Source of the DNA: an uncultured Chlorobiaceae bacterium | Lineage (GTDB): Bacteria; Bacteroidota; Chlorobiia; Chlorobiales; Chlorobiaceae | Reading direction: 5' to 3' | DNA length: 63,949 nucleotides | NCBI GenBank assembly: GCA_903840935.1 | Contig: CAIMHT010000008.1 | Coordinates: forward strand, 1 to 63,949 | Part shown: positions 58,501 through 63,949 of the stretch, in pieces | Layout of the letters: the number at the start of each line of letters is the position of its first letter | Numbering within the stretch: the first letter of the stretch is position 1 | The notes under the pieces: generated by a model | The model's database searches: none | Seen by the model: only the letters and a program-made list of their open reading frames with translations | Told to the model about the DNA's origin: nothing | Translations under genes and position numbers: made by a program

Positions 58501-59062
58501 CAGCAATGACCTCGATTTTGGAAATTTCATGAGATGTCCTGAATCCATCGAAGAAATGAAGAAATGGAATTCGTGATTCAAGGGTTGCAGCAGCCGTAAT
58601 AAGTGCCATATCCATTACTTCCTGAACGGAACTCGAGGCAAGAAGGGCAAAGCCCGTTCCGCGGACTGACATGACATCTCCATGATCCCCAAAGATCGAT
58701 AGAGCCTGTGCCGCCAGAGCACGAGCCGATACGTGTATGACGCATGGGGTAAGCTCACCGGCTATTTTATACATGTTCGGGATCATGAGCAACAGACCCT
58801 GCGATGCGGTAAAGGTGGTAGTCAGTGCACCGGTCTGTAACGCTCCGTGAACCGCTGCCGCAGCACCGGCTTCACTTTGCAGTTCATCAACTTTCGGAGT
58901 TGTGCCCCAAATATTTTTTTTCCCTTCTGCAGACCACGCCTCTGAATACTCTCCCATTGGTGAGGCTGGAGTAATCGGGTAGACACAGATGACTTCACTG
59001 GTGCGGTAGGAGACATAAGCTAACGCTTCATTTCCTTCCATTGTTTTATAAGTCCGGCTCAT
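55505..59062 (-). CDS. nifJ: Pyruvate:ferredoxin (flavodoxin) oxidoreductase
   Basis: This single-chain enzyme makes pyruvate from acetyl-CoA and CO2 with reduced ferredoxin in the reductive TCA cycle and also works in reverse. At about 1,185 residues it holds, in order, the pyrimidine-binding domain ('YPITPASPMGEYSEAW'), the CoA-binding and gamma domains, a two-cluster ferredoxin domain with CxxCxxCxxxCP repeats ('CIQCAKCSIVCP', 'CTGCEICAHVCPG'), and the TPP domain with 'CSGCGETPYIKL' and 'GDGWAYDIGYGG'. The ATG at 59062 is used; a GTG at 59074 adds four residues. Fusion of all subunits is the common form in green sulfur bacteria. The 261-bp divergent gap to rlmB holds its promoter. Confidence 0.97.
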   Translation of the reverse strand: MSRTYKTMEGNEALAYVSYRTSEVICVYPITPASPMGEYSEAWSAEGKKNIWGTTPKVDELQSEAGAAAAVHGALQTGALTTTFTASQGLLLMIPNMYKIAGELTPCVIHVSARALAAQALSIFGDHGDVMSVRGTGFALLASSSVQEVMDMALITAAATLESRIPFLHFFDGFRTSHEISKIEVIADDIIKAMISDDLVIAHRNRRMSPDAPNIRGTSQNPDVYFQARETVNSYYNECASITEKVMEKFGELTGRHYNLYEYYGAADAERVIVLMGSGVETARETAEYLNKNGEKVGVVHARLFRPFDIERFVKAFPSTVKSVSVLDRLKEPGSAGEPLYLDTVNAFLEGVQNGLIKNIPNITGGRYGLSSKEFTPAMVKSVFDNMAATKPKNHFTVGINDDVTKSSLDYDKTFCIEPDEMFRALFYGLGSDGTVGANKNSIKIIGENTGNYAQGYFVYDSKKSGSITTSHLRFGPNEIRSTYLITEAQFIGCHHWIFLEMLDLVKNLKQEGTLLLNTHYSPEELWEKLPKIVQERLISKKAKLFTIDAYKVAHSSGMGQRINMIMQACFFAISGVLPREEAIEKIKNSIRVTYGKKGDDVVKQNIQAVDDTLSNLHQVKIGSAADSKKKLRQPIVGEAPDFVCNVLAKIIAGEGDDIAVSELPADGTYPSGTSKFEKRNLADEIPVWEPDLCIQCAKCSIVCPHAVIRAKLYDPKYLENAPRTFKSADAKGSGWNGMKYTIQVAPEDCTGCEICAHVCPGRDKNNPERKALSMHEQLPIRETEIDNWNHYLNIPEYDRNKINTKLIKEQQLQEPLFEFSGACSGCGETPYIKLMTQLFGDRLVIGNATGCSSIYGGNLPTTPYTTNADGRGPTWSNSLFEDTAEFSLGFRISIDKQREYASELLQRMASEIGDTLTTEILEACEINEPEIFEQRKRVAILKEKLSLLNSSDAKNLLSVADMLVKKSVWAVGGDGWAYDIGYGGVDHITASDKNINLLVLDTEVYSNTGGQASKATPKAAVAKFASAGRTVTKKDLGMISMSYGNAYVASVAFGARDEQTLKAFLEAEAYNGPSIIIAYSHCIAHGINMSTALENQKAAVDSGHWILYRYNPDRLLEGKNPLVLDSKKPKIPVAQFLDMENRFRMLKKSHPEHAKEYYAAIQKEVDARWAHYEYLAARTFDEIK

Positions 59063-59335
59063 ACTGTCAGTCACTTGAATTTGTATTTAGGGTACGTGCA
59101 GATCACCGATATGGAACGCATGAAGGAACTGCAAGGGTTATAATCGTCAAACAAAAAATACAGGCAAAAACCCACGTTGAGGTGGATAGAAAGATATAAA
59201 AAAAAATGAATTTGATAAATTTAATTACATTCCGTTTTTCCCCACAGAGAGCAGGAGTGCCGGAAAATGTCCAGCGTTGTGCTGCGGCTACCACCCCTGT
59301 TATTTTAAACCGACAGACAGAGGAAACAAGCTTTT

Positions 59336-60082
59336 ATGGACGCGGAACATTCCGAAAACATTGTTTATGGCAGGAATGCCGTACTTGAGCTTCTCCAGCA
59401 AAAGCCCGAGAGCATTGAGAAGATCTACTTTCAATTTAATACGTCTCACCCGAAACTCAAGGAAATTGTTATCACCGCAAGGCGGTTGAAACTTGTGACC
59501 GGCAAGGCCCGGCTCGAAAAACTCTCCCTGATTGCCGGAACAACAAAGCATCAGGGTGTTTGTGCCCTTATCAGCTCGGTCACCTATTACTCGCTTGAAG
59601 AGGTTCTGGCAACCCCCCGCAACACATACCCGCTCTTTGTCGTTCTGCAGGGACTGGATGATCCCCACAATATCGGAGCCATTATCAGGACGGCTGAAGC
59701 TGTGGCGGCCGATGCAGTTGTGCTTGTCGAAGGCAAGGGAGCGCCTGTTAACGCTGTGGTTCACAAGGCTTCTGCCGGAGCGCTCTCTCATATAAGAATC
59801 TGCAAGGTCAAAAGCCTTGTGCGTGCACTCGAATTTCTGCACCAATACAATGTCCAGGTTCTTGCGGCTGACATGGATGCGGAACTCAACTATACCGATG
59901 CCGACATGAGAAAAGCCACGGCCATCGTGCTTGGTATGGAGGGAAGCGGGCTTGCGCCTGAAGCTCTCGAATTTTGCGATCATGTTGTCCGCATTCCCAT
60001 GGCAGGCTGCGTTGAATCGCTCAATGTCAGTGTGACTGCGGGCGTATTGCTTTACGAGGCCATGAGGCAGCGACTGGCATAA
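59336..60082 (+). CDS. rlmB: 23S rRNA (guanosine-2'-O-)methyltransferase, SpoU/TrmH family
   Basis: The protein has 248 residues and the trefoil-knot SPOUT fold: the N-terminal substrate-binding domain ('NIVYGRNAVLELLQQKPESIEKIYF') and the knotted SAM-binding domain with 'LDDPHNIGAIIRTAEAVAADAVVL', 'VLGMEGSGLAPEALEFCD' and 'VRIPMAGCVESLNVSVTAGVLLYE' (motifs 1-3). This matches RlmB, which methylates G2251 of 23S rRNA; TrmH-type tRNA activity is a less likely alternative. It is divergent from nifJ. Confidence 0.93.
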   Translation: MDAEHSENIVYGRNAVLELLQQKPESIEKIYFQFNTSHPKLKEIVITARRLKLVTGKARLEKLSLIAGTTKHQGVCALISSVTYYSLEEVLATPRNTYPLFVVLQGLDDPHNIGAIIRTAEAVAADAVVLVEGKGAPVNAVVHKASAGALSHIRICKVKSLVRALEFLHQYNVQVLAADMDAELNYTDADMRKATAIVLGMEGSGLAPEALEFCDHVVRIPMAGCVESLNVSVTAGVLLYEAMRQRLA

Positions 60083-60195
60083 AACGGGCATAGTCGGCTG
60101 ATTTGAATGGATTATAAAAAATAGTAACTTGTTTTTCGCAATGACGAGCCGCTCTTCTTGCTGCTCACTCAATCAAAACACTTTATCTCTCTGCC

Positions 60196-60579
60196 ATGAC
60201 TATTCCGGAAGATCTTCGTTATACCAAAGACCATGAATGGATCAAACTATTTGCAGACGGCACTACCGCCCTGGTCGGTATTACTGACTTTGCCCAGCAT
60301 GAACTTGGCGATATTGTTTTTGTGGAGCTGAAACCTATCGGAACAGTGCTCAAGCAGCATGAGGTTTTTGGAACGGTCGAGGCGGTAAAAACGGTTGCCG
60401 ATCTTTTTGCGCCGATTGCCGGTGAACTCCTTGAATTGAACCCACAGCTTGACAGCGCTGAAATTGTCAACCTGGATCCCTACAATGATGGCTGGCTGGT
60501 CAAAATTAAGGTTGAGAGTCCGGACGCAATTCTTGCACTACTTGACGCTGAGGCCTATCGTCAGCTCACAGGGGAGTAA
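60196..60579 (+). CDS. gcvH: Glycine cleavage system H protein
   Basis: GcvH carries the aminomethyl group on a lipoyl arm between P, T and L proteins. The 127-residue protein has the family start 'RYTKDHEWI' and the lipoylation Lys65 in 'FGTVEAVKTVADLFAP'. It is followed 3 bp later by gcvPA; the T protein gene is not in the window. Confidence 0.96.
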   Translation: MTIPEDLRYTKDHEWIKLFADGTTALVGITDFAQHELGDIVFVELKPIGTVLKQHEVFGTVEAVKTVADLFAPIAGELLELNPQLDSAEIVNLDPYNDGWLVKIKVESPDAILALLDAEAYRQLTGE

Positions 60580-60582
60580 ACA

Positions 60583-61917
60583 ATGCCATTTATTGTCAAT
60601 ACTGACGGAGAAAGGGAGGAGATGCTCAAGGCAATCGGTGTCAACTCCTTTGAAGACCTTATTGTGGATATCCCTGAAGAAATTCGCATGAAGGGAGCGC
60701 TCGATCTTTTTGCGGCTTCAGATGAGCCTCAGGTGCGCAAACTGCTTGAAGCTCTTGCTGCTGCTAACAAAAGCACGGCTGATTATGTCAGCTTTCTCGG
60801 TGGAGGGGCATACGACCACTTCATCCCCGCTGCGATAAAGACCATCACCTCCCGCAGCGAATTCTATACAGCATATACCCCCTACCAGGCGGAGGTCTCC
60901 CAGGGTACCCTTCAGGCGATCTACGAATACCAGAGCCTGATCTGTCGCCTTTATGAGATGGATGTGGCCAACGCATCCATGTATGACGGGGCGACAGCCC
61001 TGGCGGAAGCGGTCTTGATGGCCATGAACGTCACAGGTCGCAACGAGGTTGTTGTGGCAGGCAAACTGCACCCTTGGAACAACTCGGTACTGAAGACCTA
61101 TCTCGAAGCGGCAGGTCACCAGGCAGTTATACAGAACACTCTTGAAGAGGGTATTGGCAGCATTGCCGCACTCAGGGAGCTTGTCGGCGACCATGTGGCC
61201 GCCGTGGTGGTTCAGCAGCCAAACTTTTACGGATGCCTTGAAGAGGTTGAGGCGATCGGGGCCATTGCTCATGCAAAGGGAGCTCTTTTTGTTGTTTCTG
61301 CCGACCCGCTTTCACTCGGTGTGCTTGCTGCTCCCGGAAGTTACGGGGCAGATATCGCGGTTGGTGAAGGTCAGCCCCTTGGTTCTTCTCAGAGTTTTGG
61401 TGGACCATACCTTGGTATTTTTACGGTGAAACAGCAGCTTGTCCGCAAGATTCCAGGCCGTCTGGTTGGCATGACCAAAGACCGGGATGGTGAGGATGGC
61501 TTTATTCTCACCCTTCAGACCCGTGAGCAGCATATCCGTCGCGAAAAAGCCACCTCAAATATATGCAGCAACCAGGCACTTAACGCCCTGCAGGCAGCAG
61601 TCTACCTGTCGCTGCTTGGTAAAGAGGGGTTGCAGCAGGTTGCCGCACAATCAGCACAGGGGGCGCACTATCTGGCGAATAAAATTGGTGCAATTCCGGG
61701 ATTTTGCGTCAAGTACCCGTCCCCATTTTTCCGCGAGTTTGTTGTTGAAACGCCAATACCTGCGGCTGTTGTTATTGAGAGGATGCTTGAGCATATGGTG
61801 TTTGCCGGCTATGACCTGGCTGTTCATGGTGAAACCGGTTTGCTTGTGGCTGTTACCGAGAAGCGGAGCCGCGAAGAGATTGATAGTTTTGCCGGAAAGC
61901 TTGGTGAGATTGTGTGA
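60583..61917 (+). CDS. gcvPA: Glycine dehydrogenase (decarboxylating) subunit 1
   Basis: The N-terminal half of the two-subunit P protein, 444 residues, typical of bacteria where P is split. '[17 protein letters not shown]', '[25 protein letters not shown]', '[14 protein letters not shown]' and '[12 protein letters not shown]' are family blocks. The PLP Lys is in the missing subunit (GcvPB), which is not adjacent here. It follows gcvH closely and ends in a palindrome before the convergent dapA. Confidence 0.95.
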   Translation: MPFIVNTDGEREEMLKAIGVNSFEDLIVDIPEEIRMKGALDLFAASDEPQVRKLLEALAAANKSTADYVSFLGGGAYDHFIPAAIKTITSRSEFYTAYTPYQAEVSQGTLQAIYEYQSLICRLYEMDVANASMYDGATALAEAVLMAMNVTGRNEVVVAGKLHPWNNSVLKTYLEAAGHQAVIQNTLEEGIGSIAALRELVGDHVAAVVVQQPNFYGCLEEVEAIGAIAHAKGALFVVSADPLSLGVLAAPGSYGADIAVGEGQPLGSSQSFGGPYLGIFTVKQQLVRKIPGRLVGMTKDRDGEDGFILTLQTREQHIRREKATSNICSNQALNALQAAVYLSLLGKEGLQQVAAQSAQGAHYLANKIGAIPGFCVKYPSPFFREFVVETPIPAAVVIERMLEHMVFAGYDLAVHGETGLLVAVTEKRSREEIDSFAGKLGEIV

Positions 61918-61930
61918 GAGTACCTGCGCA

Positions 61931-61966
61931 CCCTTTAAGCTACTGGCGGGACAGCAGCTTAAAGGG
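61931..61966. terminator. Palindrome between gcvPA and dapA
   Basis: CCCTTTAAGCT (61931-61941) and AGCTTAAAGGG (61956-61966) form a perfect 11-bp stem with a 14-nt loop between two convergent stops. A T run is lacking, so it is a weak terminator or a protein-binding site. Confidence 0.55.
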
Positions 61967-61983
61967 CTGAAAGAGTGTGTTAT

Positions 61984-62874
61984 TTAAATAAGGCCAAGTA
62001 ACATCAGTTCCTGGTCGACGATCTGTTTGTTTTCTGCTGAGAGCGGTACCAGCGGCAGACGGTAGTTCTCTTCGATCATCCCCATTCTTGACAGTGCGTA
62101 CTTTACCGGCACCGGATTGCTCTCAATAAAGTTCAGTTTTAACAGCTTGCGATAACGGCGGTTGATGGAGCGGGCACACTCAAGATCGCCTTGTCTGGCA
62201 GCCTCGATCAGTTGCTTGATCTGCGTCGGAATCTGGTTTGCCGCAACAGAAATAGCTCCGTCTCCCCCCATTGCCATGAAGGGCAGAATCAGCGAATCCT
62301 CACCGGTCAGCACGGAAAAATGTACAGGTCGTTCCTCAAGAAGTTCAGAGATCTGGCTTATGTTTTCAGAAGCCTCCTTGACGGCCGCAATATTTTCAAA
62401 ATCTCTTGCAAGCCGCAGAATGGTTGATGCAGCAACATTGCACCCGGTTCTTCCCGGGACATTGTAGATAATAATCGGTACCGAGACAGCCTCGGCGATA
62501 TGGCGGTAGTGCTGATAGATACCCTCTTGTGAAGGCTTGTTGTAATAAGGAGCAACAGACAGAATCGCCGCAGCACCGGCCTTCTCGGCATTTTTCGCCA
62601 ACTCAACAGCATGTCTTGTATCATTGGTACCAGCACCTGCAGCTACGACAATATTGTTGCCCGCCTCACTCTTTACGGTGCGGATAATATCAAACTGCTC
62701 ATCCCCGGAAAGTGTTGGCGACTCACCCGTCGTTCCACAGGTTATAATAATATCGGTTCCAGCCTCAAGATGAAACTGCACCAGCCGTCTCAACGCCTCA
62801 GTATCAACCGTCATATCCTTTTTGAACGGTGTTACCAGCGCAACGGCAGATCCTGAAAGGTATCGTGTGGACAT
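61984..62874 (-). CDS. dapA: 4-hydroxy-tetrahydrodipicolinate synthase
   Basis: DapA condenses pyruvate with aspartate semialdehyde in lysine and diaminopimelate synthesis. At 296 residues it is full length. Motifs: 'GTTGESPTL' (47-55), Tyr137 in '[11 protein letters not shown]', and the Schiff-base Lys166 in 'AAVKEAS'. It is monocistronic, with the intron and IS remnants upstream. Confidence 0.97.
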   Translation of the reverse strand: MSTRYLSGSAVALVTPFKKDMTVDTEALRRLVQFHLEAGTDIIITCGTTGESPTLSGDEQFDIIRTVKSEAGNNIVVAAGAGTNDTRHAVELAKNAEKAGAAAILSVAPYYNKPSQEGIYQHYRHIAEAVSVPIIIYNVPGRTGCNVAASTILRLARDFENIAAVKEASENISQISELLEERPVHFSVLTGEDSLILPFMAMGGDGAISVAANQIPTQIKQLIEAARQGDLECARSINRRYRKLLKLNFIESNPVPVKYALSRMGMIEENYRLPLVPLSAENKQIVDQELMLLGLI

Positions 62875-63236
62875 ACGGTATCGCTAATTAATGTTGACTT
62901 TTAAGAAATAACCATTTTTGGAAAAAGCCGCACGAAGATAGCGAGAATTCTGCAAATATTATTAAAACAGGGAGTCTAATTCTCTCTGCTTTTCGTAAGC
63001 GTCAGAGGAAAGATACTGAATGGAAAAGGATAAATGGATAAACGGGATCGGAAAAGGGAAATATTTTCTTTTCAGGTATGCAGGCAATCAACATTATTGT
63101 TGTATGCAGGCTCTTTTATTGTATAGCATGACCGTATTTTTTAGTTTATTCCATGCTTTTTACGCGGAAAGGATCGTGCTCTCAAGCATTCACATGAAGG
63201 CCGTTGAAATGCAACTGGTGGTTGTGCGGTGAAGGA
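62875..63236. other. Intergenic region upstream of dapA, no clear gene
   Basis: Together with the intron remnant that follows, 719 bp separate dapA from the IS-type gene. This left part holds the dapA upstream region and one short plus-strand frame (63020-63232, 70 codons, aromatic-rich) without recognisable features, which I do not call a gene. Part of it may be the 5' RNA of a decayed group II intron. Confidence 0.45.
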
Positions 63237-63512
63237 TTTCGTTCTTTCCGGGGGAGATCGCCCTGTGCCTGAAAGGGCGAGCTGACCTGCAACCCTCTTG
63301 ATCCTGCCTTCTCCATATCAAACGACGGTTTTTGACCCGCTCAAAGAGCTTATGATGCGGTGCTCCACGCGCAGCGTTACGTGCAGAAAGGCTATTGGTT
63401 TGTAGTGGATGTAAATCTGGAACAATTTTTCGATGCTCAATCACGATGTTCTTATGGATAGACTGGCTAAAAGAATCAATGACAAGGCCGTTGGCTTCTT
63501 GAAAAATTGTCT
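63237..63512 (+). pseudogene. Decayed group II intron reverse transcriptase/maturase fragment
   Basis: In the plus frame from 63297 the sequence reads LDPAFSISNDGF, then a TGA stop at 63333 where group II intron enzymes have Arg of the conserved GFRP block, then PAQRAYDAVLHAQRYVQKGY and WFVVDVNLEQFFD, the RT domain 2-3 region of LtrA-type proteins. After FFD two bases are missing and the frame shifts: NHDVLMDRLAKRINDKAV continues from 63439. The rest of the enzyme is absent and the start is lost. It is a broken remnant without catalytic YxDD. Some intron RNA may lie upstream (GAAAGGGCGAGCTGACCTGC at 63271-63290 resembles ribozyme sequence, which is a weak inference). Confidence 0.75.
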
Positions 63513-63539
63513 TTATAAAAAAAGTGATTTAGCTTCATG

Positions 63540-63949
63540 AAATGAGGGGAATGTTTCGTAATTCAAGGAAATAATCTCATTTCGCCCGTTATTATGGCAA
63601 GCATTCCTTTAGGCATGTTCGACGAGCATTTTCTGCTCGAAAAGCTCACAAAACTCAAAGATCCTCTGGTCAAGCTTGAGGCACATATCCAATGGGAAAT
63701 CTTTGCACCTGTTCTTGATGTTGTGTTCAATAAACCTCAGAACAGCAGTAATGCGCAAAGAGCGTCATTTGATCGAATCCTGATGTTCAAAATCCTTATT
63801 CTGCAAAGTATGTATAATCTCTCTGATGATCAGACAGAATATCAGATCAATGACCGAATCACATTCAAACGCTTTCTTGGACTGCAACCAAGCGACAGAG
63901 TCCCTGATAGAAGGACTATCAGGAAGTTCCGTGAAACCCTTATCCATGA
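63540..63949 (+). mobile_element. Left end of an IS5-type insertion sequence
   Basis: The transposase gene at 63594 implies an IS whose left end lies just upstream, probably between the end of the intron remnant (about 63512) and 63594. I cannot define the terminal inverted repeat or target duplication because the right end is outside the window. Confidence 0.5.
63594..63949 (+). CDS. IS5-family transposase, N-terminal part (cut by window end)
   Basis: The frame from the ATG at 63594 has no stop before the window ends, giving 118 residues. It shows the DUF772-type N-terminus of IS5 transposases: 'IQWEIFAPVLDVVFNKP', 'FDRILMFKILILQSMYNLSDDQTEYQINDR' region and 'FKRFLGLQPSDRVPDRRTI'. The DDE catalytic core lies beyond the edge. 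Intactness cannot be judged. It follows the intron remnant by about 80 bp. Confidence 0.85.
   Translation, partial: MASIPLGMFDEHFLLEKLTKLKDPLVKLEAHIQWEIFAPVLDVVFNKPQNSSNAQRASFDRILMFKILILQSMYNLSDDQTEYQINDRITFKRFLGLQPSDRVPDRRTIRKFRETLIH

Noticed and set aside
60083..60195. Glycine riboswitch upstream of gcvH
   Set aside because: The 113-bp leader is too short and lacks the conserved glycine aptamer core.
62875..62990. Lysine riboswitch upstream of dapA
   Set aside because: No lysine aptamer-like sequence of adequate length was seen.
63020..63232. 70-codon plus-strand frame upstream of the intron relic
   Set aside because: No family resemblance, no ribosome site, aromatic-rich chance-like composition, and it lies in decayed mobile-element DNA.

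Overview
The window comes from a green sulfur bacterium (Chlorobiaceae; a Chlorobium/Pelodictyon-type genome). The best evidence is pscC (44578-45228), the membrane-anchored monoheme cytochrome of the type I photosynthetic reaction centre. A fused LpxC-FabZ protein, pyruvate:ferredoxin oxidoreductase, PEP carboxylase and a half-length carbamoyl-phosphate synthase large subunit fit the same group. The species assignment is inference; I saw no rRNA, tRNA or CRISPR array.

Layout. 1-6.9 kb is an accessory region. It holds the end of a giant protein built from tandem TPR plus OGT-like glycosyltransferase modules and ending in an unrelated AT-rich domain, then a T-rich minisatellite and a small exported DUF1566-like protein whose gene carries a nine-G run. 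6.9-22.6 kb is core housekeeping: an isochorismatase-like hydrolase, lpxK and an acyltransferase, purD, a JAMM peptidase, the carB N-terminal half and trpC on the plus strand or at its edges, then a minus-strand series pheA-polA-M23 peptidase-DUF2795-Omp85-rpe, and yebC-ruvC. 22.6-35.3 kb holds pgsA, lpxC/fabZ, an inositol-phosphatase-like gene, tspO, acs, leuS, pnp, panC and rsmI. 35.3-44.3 kb holds an oligopeptide ABC ATPase, sppA, a porin, a YifB-type ATPase and ppc. 44.5-55.4 kb holds pscC, queF, a methyltransferase, an unknown protein, a tyrosine recombinase, a hibernation factor, hprK, a peptide-binding lipoprotein with its permease, ruvB and a TPR lipoprotein. 55.5-62.9 kb holds nifJ, rlmB, gcvH, gcvPA and dapA. 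The right edge is a mobile-element graveyard: a decayed group II intron reverse transcriptase followed by an IS5-type transposase gene cut by the window end.

How the genes connect. NifJ (reductive carboxylation of acetyl-CoA), PEP carboxylase and acetyl-CoA synthetase serve carbon assimilation around the reductive TCA cycle, fed by low-potential electrons from the reaction centre that PscC re-reduces. LpxK, LpxC-FabZ, the DUF374 acyltransferase, the Omp85 protein, the porin and two lipoproteins build the outer envelope. RuvC and RuvB, in separate loci, plus PolA and the Xer-type recombinase handle DNA recombination and repair.

No complete undescribed system is evident. The most unusual pieces are the modular glycosyltransferase with its chimeric tail, the G9 tract, a structured leader upstream of pscC, and the intron/IS remnants at the right edge.
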